Below, one piece after another: positions 49,974 to 61,366 of a DNA stretch of 64,000 nucleotides. Below the pieces are notes generated by a model that made no database searches, had not been told where the DNA came from, and worked only from the letters and a program-made list of their open reading frames with translations. How positions within the stretch are numbered: the first letter of the stretch is position 1; each line of letters starts with the position of its first letter. A program made the translations under genes and the position numbers. This stretch comes from Aquatica leii (taxonomy: Eukaryota > Arthropoda > Insecta > Coleoptera > Lampyridae): positions 105,667,529-105,731,528 of the forward strand of contig CM069432.1 in NCBI GenBank assembly GCA_035610365.1. The letters are read 5' to 3'.

Positions 49974-50300
49974 TGTGTAAATTGACCATCTTTGGAACCA
50001 TCCAACAATGATCACTTTGAGCAAGTGGTCATTTTGAAAGAAATAAAGTTTTAGAGACTAAAATTCACAAATCAACACTTTTATTTTGTATTATTATCTT
50101 TAATCTAAAGAAATGTATAGAATAGAACAAATTAATTATGTAGAATGTGACGCTTACTCTGAGTCGGATTGCTTATCTGAAATAGAGCGCTAAGGAACGG
50201 TACGGTTCTCGAACGCCAAATTTGTTCGATGAGTTTACTCTCTTGTTAGACGGTGTTGTCCGGGTAACTACAGTGAAAACATGGTTGTCCAGAACTTCAA
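49974..50300. mobile_element. Possible pogo/Tigger-type terminal fragment
   Basis: TACAGTAAACCCTGTGTAAA at 49974 has the TA-CAGT start of Tc1/mariner-pogo elements. It is followed by TTGACCATCTTTGGAACC and, 60 bp on, AAGTGGTCATTTTG, a pattern I associate with pogo-like element ends. No matching opposite terminus was found, so this is a fragment at best. Confidence 0.35.
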
Positions 50301-50339
50301 ATTATCTTAAAAGCGGAGCTTGGCGACAGAAATAAAAAA

Positions 50340-50800
50340 CACCAGTAAACAAAATAACTTTATTTTATTCTTTAAAAAAAAACGGCAACGATACGGTAGT
50401 TTCGGCGAGCTAATCGAAGGAAGCTGAAGCGACAAAGACAAACAATATAAACAATGACTAGTAAGCGTGCGTTCGGCAAACGGCAACGTCGGTGACCAAG
50501 CACCAACGTCAGATCGGTGGAAAGGATTATTAAAGTTCGGATATTCGATAAAAAGATGTGGCTTAGAGTAAAACCAGTAGCCGTCCAAAAATCTCTTAAC
50601 ACGTTACTAAAACCTAGTGTTGACGGCGTGTTACGCAGGCCAAAGCCCGACACTACAAAGACGTCACTCGGTAAGAGATAGAGTGGAACCAGTAACCGTG
50701 CGAAAATCTCTCAATACGTTACTGGAACTAGTGTTGACAACGTGCTATGTAGGCTAAAGCCCGACACTACGAACACGACTCTTGGTAAGAAGGGTTAGAA
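50340..50800 (-). repeat. Repeated block, copy A (LTR remnant?) with ~115-bp internal tandem units
   Basis: It shares CACCAGTAAACAAAATA, the following TTTATTTTATTCTTT and TTCGG-GAGCTAATCGAAG with 53721-54175. Its second half has two tandem units of about 115 bp (from about 50570 and 50686), each running from a GAGT(G)GAACCAGTA-like start to a CTCGGTAAGA-like end. Confidence 0.7.
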
Positions 50801-50846
50801 AAGCGTAGACGGGGAACGGTATTTTTTGGAGGTTTGGTTAATATAA

Positions 50847-51998
50847 CACTGGTCTGCATGAAAATCGGCCCTGATTCCATTCTTGACGATTCTCATGTAA
50901 AATGACCTCTTGAATCCAAAAATGAGCTCCGTTTTTACCCATCACCGACCTATTTTGGGGGGACCCCAATTTTATTTTATTTTTTGCATTTTTTTTAGAA
51001 TTATAGCTTATAGCCGTTAAACATCCCAAAGCAGGTAATAAAATTTATTTTAAAGTATATGGCAAAAGTTTTGCTATAAAATGTATATAGAAACAACAAT
51101 AAAATACAAATATATAAGAACAGTAAAATAATATCAATAAACAGTTAGGAAGATTCACTGCACGACGCTGGCGATCTCAATACCACATGCCGGTTTGAAC
51201 AGGAATTTTCGACAGGCTTGAACTTGCATTACTCTTCTCATTATAGTATATTACATTGTTTGCTTAATTGTTTTGATCAGTACATTTATAGCTGTTGCAG
51301 AGTTAACTTGTCGACGTTTTAAACGTGCTGGATTTTGTGTTCATTTTTGTTCATTTGTGTAAAACAGTAAAACTACTTTGACTCCGGATTTTTTCAAGTG
51401 ACTAAGTGTGATTTGTGGTTAATGCCGAGCGTTGAATTACTGTTTAATTATGCCACGCGAGTGTAAAAATTATCCCGATAGCTTCTGCTATGTCTGCGGG
51501 GAATTAACTTTAAAAACGCAACGAAAAAAAAAACGAAAAGCTTATAAATTGTACTTTGATTGTCAAGTTGGCGACCAGGACAAGACTCCATCAGTTTGCT
51601 GTACGACTTGTTACAGTAGTTTGACCAAATGGCTCAAAGGTACCCGTAAATCAATGCCATTTGCTGTGCTCATGGTTTGGCACCAAGTACCGATGAATAT
51701 CTTTTTATTTATTACTGTTTATAGCTAAAATAGTTCTTTTTCCCATTTAAATTAAATTCATGTCCATATATTTATTACTAATTACTGTAATAATTATTAT
51801 AATTTTTATTATCGTTCAATAAATAAATTATAATTAATTTATCCAAAAGTGATAAAATTAGAAATTTGGGGCTCCCTCGAAAATGGTGGCTGATGGAAGA
51901 AAACGGAAGACATATTTGGATTCAGGACGTCATTTTACATAAGAATCACCCGGAATAGTGTCAGGGCTCGATAAAAAATATTTTTTTGCAGACCAGTG
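50847..51998 (+). mobile_element. 1.15-kb TIR element carrying an MPRECKN-type gene fragment
   Basis: The ends are CACTGGTCTGCA and TGCAGACCAGTG. Weaker complementarity continues inward about 100-150 bp (for example CGGCCCTGATTCCATTC against a GGGTGATTC/TGTCAGGGC region, and TGACCTCTTGAATCCAAA against TTTGGATTCAGGACGTCA). TAA flanks both ends, so a 3-bp TAA duplication is possible, as in PIF/Harbinger, but I cannot prove the family. The interior has the start of a conserved cysteine-rich protein and then AT-rich sequence. No transposase is present. Similar cysteine-rich proteins beginning MPRECKN occur in large numbers in some insect genomes (recollection, not searched), so this may be an element that spreads that exon. 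Confidence 0.7.
51450..51728 (+). pseudogene. Truncated MPRECKN-type cysteine-rich protein (unknown function)
   Basis: From ATG 51450 the frame reads MPRECKNYPDSFCYVCGEL, with a C-x-x-C pair. About 35 residues later CCTTCYSSLTKWLKGTRKSM gives a C-C-x-x-C and the K-G-x-x-K-S-M-P-F-A-V-x-M-V-W motif. This spacing suggests a single zinc-binding unit. The match to the family stops after MVWHQVP, where an unrelated short tail runs to a stop at 51726, so the copy holds about the first 75 residues of proteins that are much longer. The frame also extends six codons upstream of this ATG, but the family's conserved start is here. It sits inside the TIR element. Confidence 0.65.
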
Positions 51999-52440
51999 TA
52001 ATTAAAGCGGTGTACTATTGGTTCACCTGGCTTCTATCGGATCTCATACTCCATTTCTGGTTGAACTCTAACTGAAACTAAAGTTTTACCGTTGGGGCCT
52101 CGGTTTTATTGCGGACGATACAAAGAGGGAGAATGACTTTAAGCGGGGATAACATGCGCTCTGATGAGCGAAGCGACTTTAAGCGGGGATGGTGCGATCT
52201 CTGACGCGCGTTTGGTACTCGGTGGAATTCCCTTTAATTATTTATTTATAAATGGAAAACAAGTAATTAGTATAATCCTAATTACAATAAAATAAATCAG
52301 TTTATCTTGTTGTCGGTCGCTCTCACTTCTTTGACATGGTGGGTTTTCTCAGCCTCCTGGTTTAGCCGGGGTTTGTGAACGTGAACCGAACATCCTACGG
52401 TGCCTTGTTTATCTCTTTATCTTTAGTGACGGTAAACGGA
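51999..52440. other. Non-coding part of the Gypsy fossil
   Basis: Less AT-rich than its surroundings. It contains a doublet of GACTTTAAGCGGGGAT (about 52135 and 52168). Probably the element's 3' untranslated part, minus strand. Confidence 0.45.
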
Positions 52441-53720
52441 CCCGCGGACTAGTTTGGCCGCATATCCCTCAACAGCGGAGAATTAAGGATATTCTCGTTT
52501 TCACATTTAACATAGCATCGCCACGGGCGTCGCCTAAGATTATAATGCTTGCTGTGCTTGGCGAACGCTTTAGTGACGGTGTCACAAACTATGAAAAAAA
52601 TTTCTTGCAGTTGGTGCAAACAGCTAAGATAAACGGGGTCTATTTTGCGGGCGAGTTTGCTCAGTGCTTGCAGATCCAGTAGCTCCTTATGCAACAAATC
52701 TTGCTTTCGTTTTTTCTTTGGGGTCTTTAGGCTGTCTGTCATGGATTTCCCAAGAAGATAAGTCCCGCCTGGAAGTTTATGTGAAAGTTTATCGTTTGCA
52801 AAAATCCATTTCGAGAATTCATTTGTACGTCATTTCCGGTAACGCGTTTAACGTGTGCTGGGTTTCCTGGTTATCTACGGTAATCCTAGCGGTAACGACT
52901 TCAGAAATTGGGACTTCGGTTCCATTTAATACATTAGTAGATCGATCGGTAACGGTTTGCGTCTTCAATCTCAGGCTAGCAGTATGGGTCCCAAAAAGAA
53001 TGACACGGCTTCGGTGTTCACTAGAGCATGTACATAACGATTTTCGATCTTTACGGAAATGTACGGTCGGTTGTTGTTAGTTAGTTAGTTAGTACTACTG
53101 CAACTACAGCTTTTGGATAATACACCTTGTTTCCCACACTTGGAACATAATAGGATCGACAGATTACGATAGTATCTTTGGTAGTGACCGGTTTGTCCGT
53201 ACATCTTGCTGAGGTGGGCGGTTTCGACAGTAATACAAAAGTTGGTCCGTCGATCCGGCGTCTCTCTTCTGGCAGGCGGAACAGGATTTGGTCGTGGTGG
53301 ACGGTGTTTTACTTTACCGGTAGGCGCAGAGGGGTTGTTTCTTTCTTGTAAACTGTCGGTGTTTTGACATTTCGGATAAACTCAAACTCTTTGATGCCGC
53401 TCATGAAGTTGGTTACGCTTTTGAAATCAGACTTGCAAATGTATAAATGGTATTTTAAAAATAGATTTCGGTGCAACCAATACATTTCTTGCTCCTATGT
53501 TGGCTGATAAATGTTTGAAAAGCGGTTAAGTGGTCTAATTTGTATTATTCCTTTGCCAAAGTCTTCGATCAATCTAGACTTTGAGATTGATTTGGTAGTC
53601 CGCCGGTAAGATGAATATTTCAAAATCCCGGATAAAGTCCATCCAACAACTCCAATTCTTCTTAGTGTTACGGTACCATAACAGCGCGTTTTCCGCTTGA
53701 ATCTCTAGCAGGGCTGGTAG

Positions 53721-54175
53721 CACCAGTAAACAAAATACCTTTATTTTATTCTTTAAAAAAAGGTAACGGCACGGTTGTTTCGGCAAGCTAATCGAAGAGA
53801 GTGGAAACGGCGAAAAAAAATAACAAACAAACGTAAAATTAGCGACATAAACAATGACTAAAGGGATTATTTGAGTTTGGATATTCGGCGAAAAGACATG
53901 GTTTAGAGTGGAACCAGTAGCCGTCCAAAAATTTTTCAACACGTTACTGGAAACCAGTGTTGACGGTGTGTAACGCAAACCAAAGTCTGACACTACGAAC
54001 ACGACGCCAGGTAAGGGATAGGGTGGAACCAGTAACCGTGCAAAAATCTCTCAACACGTTACTAGAACCCAGTGTTGAAAGCGCGTTACGCAGACTAAAA
54101 CCAGACACTACGAACACGACGCTCGGTAAAAAATAGAGTGAAACCAGCAGCTGTGCGAAAATCTCTCAACACATA
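53721..54175 (-). repeat. Repeated block, copy B, with ~115-bp tandem units
   Basis: Partner of 50340-50800. It contains two full tandem units and one partial unit from about 53907, each with ACCAGTA-CCGTGC-AAAATCTCTCAACACGTTACT-type content. On the minus strand it would begin TGTTGAGAGATTTTCGCAC, which suits an LTR start. Confidence 0.7.
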
Positions 54176-56616
54176 TTTGCTTTCTAATTCTCTAAACGCA
54201 CAACTTGCTATTTTGAACCATTTCACAATTGTTTCTTCTTTTACTTGTCTTCGACCGCATTCAGAACGTTAACCTTGGCTGCAATTTCCGTAACGCAATT
54301 TAAATCTTCTAATTTACATTTAGTTTTATATTCTAACTAATTGATTACGACTACAATTAAGATTACAGTTAAAACATTGGCAGTAGTTTTTAAATGCAAA
54401 TTAGACAAGACGTATTTTACAATATTATATAATTAAACTCCAAAAATAAAAAAATTAATTTTGTTTACATATTCAATACTTAAACTTTGAATAATACAAG
54501 TCTTGTCTGACAAGATACTTTAGGCGTAAAACAAATGTTTCCAATATTTTTTTCATACTGCATCTGTAGGTTTATATGGCAAAACATTTTCTGGTGACGC
54601 TGGAAAAACAGTAATCACTATTTGGAAATTATTTTTGGTAAATAACATAAATAACAATAAAAAAACTGAATTTCAAAAAGAATAAAAATTTGTCTAATAA
54701 AAGAATGCACTTAAAACGTACTAAAGTAAGTGGGACGTCACGTATACCTAAAATTACAATTGTCAAAGTATAATATATTAAAAGAAATAAACAATAATGA
54801 AAAAACACAACGTTGCAAAAATATTGATAAACTGCAGCAACATTTATAAGTTAATGTAAATTAAAAAAAAAAAATTATTTAAGTGAAATGTACAAGGTTT
54901 TAAACTTTGACAACTAACAGTTTTATTACATTTAATATATTAAAATATGTAATTGTTGTAATCAAAGGATACTAATAATACTTTATACATCAAAGTAAAA
55001 AATGTATTCTTATAGCCGTATTAACAATATTGTATTGCGAGATTTAAAACTAACATTTACAATATATAATATATACAATTTTTTTGGTAACGAAAATTAT
55101 TAAAATTACAATTTTAGATTTGTTGTTTAATTTAAAAGTTGTAAAATAAAGAAAACTTCTAAAGAGTTAAAGTTATACACAAAGACACAAACAATTCTAA
55201 ATTTAATAAACACTGTATTCAATTTACATATTAAAATCAAATTAAAAAATAGTGTTATACAAATTGATTTAATAACAAAACAAATTTTGATTTACATTTA
55301 CACAAAACCTACAAATAAAAACGTTTGAGATTAGACAATTAACAAACATTTATTATGTACTTTAAATTCAAATACCATTAAATACATACACAATTTAAAT
55401 TTAATTTGTTAATAATAATATGATGTAAACCTTCATACAGAACATTCATTTTCCGCTTGTATAAATTGTAGCACTTGTCTTTAGCTCGTTCTGTAAGCCT
55501 TCACACTCATGGGAAATAACAAAAATTTTCTTTTAGTGTACAATGTTCTTTTTTAATAAATTTGTATAAAACGTAGTATTTTAAATTGTGCTTTAATAAT
55601 AAAATTAATGTTTTAAGCTTATTTTAGAAAATGTTTACTAAGTATAACAATGGTTTGAATATGATTATGAATGAATACGATCTGTACCAAAATTATATAA
55701 AATATATTCATCAAATTAAACTGTAAATTTATTGTACCACAATTTAACAATAAAAAACAATCTTTTATTTGTTTTTTTAATTTTGAAGAACAAATTATAT
55801 CAATTATATAATATTTATGATAGTTGCAAAGTTCGAAATAGTTTGTAAACTACTATCAATAATATTGTGTTAGTGTTATAGGAATTGTGTAAAAATTTAA
55901 TTTATTTTTGTTACATAAATTTATAGTCTTGATATTGTTAATGTTTTAAAACATTAATTTCATTAAATAATGTATAATATACATAAAACCGTATTAACCT
56001 TCCTATTACATTAAGGTCGACTGGATCCAAAGTTCAATTATAATTTTACATTATTTTCTTAATTATGTTTTAATTTAGTCAAACATGTATCATATTTTTT
56101 AAACAATAATTAATCATCTATTCATTAAAAAAATTAATGTTACTATTCCAGTTCTTAAAAATATGGGTAGTATACTTGATTTTTATATATTACAAAGATT
56201 TAGAATTAAAATTTTGTTTTGTTTTTTGTCTGTTTAATGTTTTGCAAAATAATAAATTTGGTACGATAAATTTAATACCTACACTAAATTTAAGGTTTTC
56301 ATTTGAGAAATAGTTATTTGCACTACAAGTGGCGGTAAGTGAACTTTTTTATTCGAGGTGGGAGTTTGTGCACCGACGCAGAGCTGAGGTAGCCAAACCA
56401 CCACCAAGCATAAAAAAAACTTACTTACGCGTTGTGTATTACGTTTTTCTTACTACCATAGGAATTATTTAGGTATATAATACTAATTATCTATAATAGA
56501 AAATTTACTGCCATAATCGAGTTTGCTGATTGATTAGTTGCTGTGGCTACGACGCTTGTAAACAAACAAATTCAATATAAAGTTTTTTATCATACATCCA
56601 CTTTGTAATCGGTACA
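54176..56616. other. AT-rich non-coding stretch
   Basis: No gene is recognised. A less AT-rich patch at about 56330-56420 lies upstream of the Crypton-like relic and may be its 5' flank or leader. Confidence 0.55.
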
Positions 56617-57570
56617 ATGAGTGATTCAGACAAGGTTGAAGATTTTTCTGAAACCGAAAGTAGTGCTAATGCAACTCGAGCGTCGTTACTGCCATAAAAA
56701 TCAAAGGCTCAATATAAGCAAACGTATACATATCTTAAGGAATAGTGCAATTCAAAAAATGAAAATTAGTTAAACTATGCTTTTGGTATATTTTAACGAC
56801 AAGGCATCAAATTTAAGGTCTCTAATTAGCTTGTGGACTAAATATTTGATGTTGATATTAACGTTTTGTGCTAATGACTTTCGACATTTCAAACTTCCAG
56901 CAGGTATACGTATCTATATGAAATTTTTATTTTTTTAAATGTATCCTACCATTATATAGGTCATCTCATTTCGCAAGAGAAAAAATGATAGATATATTCC
57001 TAGGAAGGCTAACATTTTTACCAAGGAAGGGGTAACGAATTTTATATGTGATGCTCCGGACCACGCATTTCTTTTGATGAAACTTGTCATGGTTTTGTGG
57101 ATTGTCAAACACAAAATCCTTCAATAATTTATGGTAACTGGTTGCAGTGAAAAGGTTAATTAGTTTAAGATTCTTGATACATGAATTCATGCCTCCTACT
57201 AATACCAAAGAATATAATTTTTTTTGCGTTATGATAATGGTAAATGTGTACGGCAAGAAGTAGACAAACATACTTGATCCGCTATACCAATGATATAAAC
57301 AAAATTTTTAAATTACTGCAAAGACTACACGAGCCACAGCTTTAGGAAAACCCCCACTTCTCTTTTGGCTAAAAGCGGGTCGGACGTCTTTTCTTTGAAA
57401 AGACACAGAGCTTGGAAATCCAACACTGTTGCAGAGAAGTACGCTGGAGATTTTTGAACACATAACGCAGCTAAGAGGATTTCCTACAGCAAAACTGTTA
57501 AAAATTCTAGTAATAGTATCACTCTCTCTCTGTTTTGAAATGATAGTCAAAATAATGCTTGTTAACTAAA
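56617..57570 (+). pseudogene. Decayed Crypton-like tyrosine recombinase
   Basis: It starts MSDSDKVEDFSETESSANAT. After a stop at 56695 the frame continues KSKAQYKQTYTYLKE, a SAM-like core-binding domain start (L-P-x-K-S-x-x-x-Y-x-x-x-Y-x-x-F-x-x-W-C). YFNDKASNLRS and LWTKYLML follow. About 100 codons further, KEGVTNFICDAPDHAFLLMK fits the start of the catalytic domain. The C-terminal part reads YDNGKCVRQEV, then SHSFRKTPTSLLAKSGSDVF with the H-x-x-R box (H at 57335, R at 57344), SLKRHRAWKSNTVAEKY with the His/Trp-type box, and the expected nucleophile tyrosine at 57440. This is the tyrosine-recombinase active-site order and is the form seen in Crypton-derived genes of animals. Several stops and frame changes, and probable loss in the middle, show it is dead. 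No terminal repeats are expected for Cryptons and none are seen. Confidence 0.8.
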
Positions 57571-59625
57571 TAATTTTTGTGAAATGTAGGATGATCAAAA
57601 ATGACACTCTTTGAAAAAAGTTTAAATTTTGTTAAAGTTTGTATTTTATTAGTTAGAAAACTGTATGCGTGCAAAATCGGCGTTGTTTAACTTTTGATGC
57701 ATTTGTATATTGTAAAGATAAAGATAATATTGTTTTGAAGTTATAACAAGTATTTCACTTATATCTACAATTTTACTATTATTTGTTTGATTAATGTTAG
57801 CATCTTTTATCACTCTTAAAACAACAAATAATTGCTTATCATGATTGGTAGCACGTTTGCCAGTTACTGGTGGCTTATAAATAACATTCCTAGTTAAACC
57901 TTTTTAGTAAATTAGTAAAACTTTTCTAGACGGAAATGCGTTTGTTGGGACATTTTTGACTGTAAATTCTTTTTGTCAAAAAACATTTTTTTAATTTTTC
58001 TGAAAGCAAAAATGATGTTAATTAATTTGTTCTTTGTAAAATTCATTGTTTCGGCACAAAAATTTCGATTATTGCCAAAATGCAATCATGTTAATTTATG
58101 TGCACCGATTACAATTGCTAGTAATTAATAATTATAATAACACATAATCAGTGTTTGTTAAAAAAGTTACGTAAAGCCGTGGAGCAAGTAGCAAAAAAAT
58201 TTTAGTTTTTTCTTGATGACCAAAAATAAATTCAATCAAGTTTTGAAAAAATTACTACCGATACCTAAAAAAACAAATTAGTCTTTTTAATGAATGAGTT
58301 TAAATCACGTAAAATTTCAAAAATTGACTTTTACTGTTTTATACTTACTTAGATCAATTATAGTTACTTGTGATCGCCAAACACTTATTGTACATTAATT
58401 GCTAAGTTACACCAGTCATCATTCATAATTTAGACAATTAAAACTTATTCATATAATATTTTCTTGTAGCAATAAGTAAAACTATTAATCTGTCTGGTAA
58501 GTTTTAAATAGTCACCCATTATAAACCACAGCGTGCGTAATCATTGAAGTAAAGGTTTATTAGGTAAAACGCAACACAAGATCTTGTACGAGAAGTCAGC
58601 CACGCGCTGACAAATACTACACTATTTTTTGTTTTAAAATTTTAACTAGAAAAATTGGTTTTTCATACTTTTCAAAACTTTTTATTTCACTTATTTGCTT
58701 ACGTTTCGAAGAAGATTAAGTTCAATAAAATAAATATACATATTTTGGAAAATAGTTGTGGTTTTGATTTCCCCTAGCGCTCAAAGTCCTAAATAATTAA
58801 ATGAACAAAAAAATGTATAAATATATATAAAAACAAAATTGCGTTATGGTTTCTCTCTAGGCGTTACATACCGTTCGCAAATAATTTTAAGAGAAAACGT
58901 TTAAGTTGTATATAATAAGTTATAGAACTACGACGGAGGTTTGCTGGATCTGATATAATACTTATTTATTTTATTGTGTTGTTTAAGAACCGTAATGCTA
59001 TAATACATACCAATAAATGTTTATAAAATTACTCTTGCTGATTAAACGTGTTTCAGTTTTTTTAAACAATAAGAAACATTGAATATTTTAACAATTATTG
59101 CTAATGTTGTGAAAAAACTAATTTGATTATACTATCGTGCACTTAGTAAATACGTAAAAGTGCATGACGAAATTATTAATAAAATGGTTTTTGCCAGAAA
59201 CACAATTCTCTTCGTAAATTTATTATTAATTTACATGAATGTTGATAAAACATGTAGTTACACTATTTATATTATTAAACCAATCTTTAATAAATCAATA
59301 ACCACAAAACCTATTTACTCAACAATTTATTAAAGTAAAAAAGAGTAGAAAACAGTACAGTTTCTAACAATTTAAAAAAAAAATTATTTAACATTTTTTT
59401 AAAAATTGCAAATTTATTAGAATAAAAAAAAGGTATTAAATTTATGCATTTGTATTAAGTGTTTTAAAGTAACGTGCAGTTATTTTTTAATCACACACAC
59501 TTGGATATACCTATGTTAAATACAGTACTTAAACATTTTATAAATAATTCTGTTTCTAAACATAAAACTGTAATGCAGCATGCAGTAACTATTTCAAAAT
59601 TTTTTCAACGATTGACGAGTAATAC

Positions 59626-59627
<2 letters not shown>
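57571..59627. other. AT-rich non-coding stretch
   Basis: No gene, RNA gene or clear repeat is recognised. Confidence 0.55.

Positions 59628-59682
<55 letters not shown>
59628..59682. repeat. (TA)n microsatellite
   Basis: About 27 uninterrupted TA units. Open frames through it encode only Tyr-Ile repeats and are artefacts. Confidence 0.98.
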
Positions 59683-59685
<3 letters not shown>

Positions 59686-59689
59686 TAAA

Positions 59690-60060
59690 GTGTATAAAGT
59701 GACTTCCATTTCAGATATATATCGAACGTTGTCACTTCATATATAACGTAGTCACTTCCGATTTTGGAAGTGACAACGTTTCGCCTTGTTTTCAACGGAT
59801 TTAGACACTAGGGGGCATCAGAAGCCTAAATTCAAAATTTGTGTTGGAAGTCACTATGACACTTTATATCCGCAAAAAGTGTCCGTTAGTTCAGGGTATA
59901 TCCGCTAGCGCTGATGATGCTTGATATATGCAGGTACGGGCTGTTCGATGTGACTTCTGTTATTTAAGAGAGTACTTGTTACTTCCGACATGCGGCAACG
60001 TTGGAAGTAAAGCATAGCATCATTGAAACCATAAACACGTTTTAACCCAAATTTAGGGTC
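59690..60060. other. Less AT-rich block with repeated GTCACTTCC words and hairpin
   Basis: The motif CGTTGTCACTTC or its complement occurs at about 59726, 59747 and 59766, with shorter GGAAGT words at about 59691, 59845, 59985 and 60004. AACGTAGTCACTTCC (59746-59760) pairs with GGAAGTGACAACGTT (59766-59780) as a hairpin with a 5-nt loop. A CTCF-core-like ACACTAGGGGGCA lies at 59805-59817. It could be the end of a MITE, or a regulatory cluster. No gene is seen. Confidence 0.5.
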
Positions 60061-61366
60061 TAAGTAGCCGCTTTAAAACGTATCGACATTAGGAAAACAT
60101 AAATGCTAAAATTTACGAATGAAGTTTCTTAAATAATTTGTTAGATAAAATTGTAATACGTAATAAAAAATTACTGTTGTAACGTTTGTTTTGTAGAAAA
60201 TGGTTTTAAATAAATTCGGTGATTTCATACTTAATTTATGTTAGAATTAACAATAAATTAATGACGTGTTTTAGAATTGTTGCACGAATTAATGTTTTTA
60301 ATAACTGTATTTTCAATTAAATGTAAGATTAATAAAATTTATTACTTAGTATTGTGTGATTAAACCAATAAAATTAAAAAAAATAGTTTAATTATAATTT
60401 ATTTTTATTATAGGTACTTTTATAATACGTTTGCTTATTTTTGCTTATTTATTTACAAAATAGAAACTAATATTTTAAAATTCAAAATTATAAAAATTTA
60501 AAAAAACACAAAGTCAATTGAAATCAGCTTCCATTATGTTTTATTGTTTGTTAAATGTAGTTTTCCTACGACACTATATGAAAGACGTCAATTTTACACA
60601 ATTAAGTACTCATGAAAGTTGACAATTACATTCATCGGTCATAAACCCGTGCGATATTATAAAGCACAATTATAACGTAACAGTTTGCTTTTATCAAGAA
60701 TGTTACTATTTTGTTTATCTGAAATAAGTGCTAAAAAATTTTTTTTGCGAAATCGTGACCTATAAACGAGTTTTTAAAATACTTAAGTTACTGTCGTAGG
60801 AAAAATACTTACAAAACCCGCTGGAAAGTGTCTATCGTTTGATTGTGAGATTTCCGCACTCGGCTTGCACCTCGTCCGTCGAAATTCTCACTATAGCACG
60901 ATATCACTCACTTTCCATGCTCGTTATGTATATACTATTACATAATGCTGATAGTTTGATAATTTTATTTTTTACACTTTTAGTTTAAACTATTTTGTTT
61001 TGTTGAAATTATTGGCAGTTGTAATGCTTTTGAAATAATTACAAAAAGGAATTTTGGTTAAAAGAAAAGGTTACACAAAAAGTAGCTGTCTGTCTAGGTA
61101 GTACCTGTATCTAACAAAATGATTGCGTCGGTTGTAACTGTTTCTTTATAACATAAAAAATTACCTTAAATTAAAAAAAAATCTTTTTCATAATTTTTAG
61201 TCGTCTTAAACAAAAAATAAAATTGTTTGCATATTTAGTAATGATGAATTATTTAGATAATTTAATAATTTTTTATCACTGAAGAGTGATATTGTTAAAA
61301 ACGCTCTGATAAGAACTAATAAAAGCAAAAAAGAACATCTACTGACACATTACAATAAAACTAGGG
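60061..61366. other. AT-rich non-coding stretch
   Basis: No gene is recognised. A patch at about 60820-60930 (GATTTCCGCACTCGGCTTGC and CTCGTCCGTCGAAATTCTCA) is much more GC-rich than its surroundings and resembles the GC-rich ends of MITE-like or MULE-like elements. The family is not determined. Confidence 0.5.

Larger units (their letters stand above)
50340..54175 (-). mobile_element. Gypsy-type LTR retrotransposon fossil, interrupted by a TIR element
   Basis: The minus strand carries scattered remains of a Gypsy element. A gag-like NALLWYRNTKKNWSCWMDF lies near 53600-53700, cysteine-rich zinc-knuckle-like sequence near 53100-53200, and an integrase-tail-like KHSKHYNLRRRPWRCYV near 52510-52570. 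A sequence block (see 50340-50800 and 53721-54175) is present on both sides, as LTR remnants would be. Most of pol is missing. It is old, with many breaks and large losses. The 1.15-kb TIR element at 50847-51998 lies within its span and inserted later. Confidence 0.7.

Noticed and set aside
52664-53080. 138-codon plus-strand open frame
   Set aside because: Antisense to a Gypsy fossil. It has no recognisable motif, while the minus strand shows integrase-tail and gag-like sequence.
57308-57550. 80-codon minus-strand open frame
   Set aside because: Antisense shadow of the tyrosine-recombinase active-site region, which reads clearly on the plus strand.
59474-59795. Open frames across the (TA)n tract
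   Set aside because: Frames on both strands are Tyr-Ile repeats from the microsatellite.
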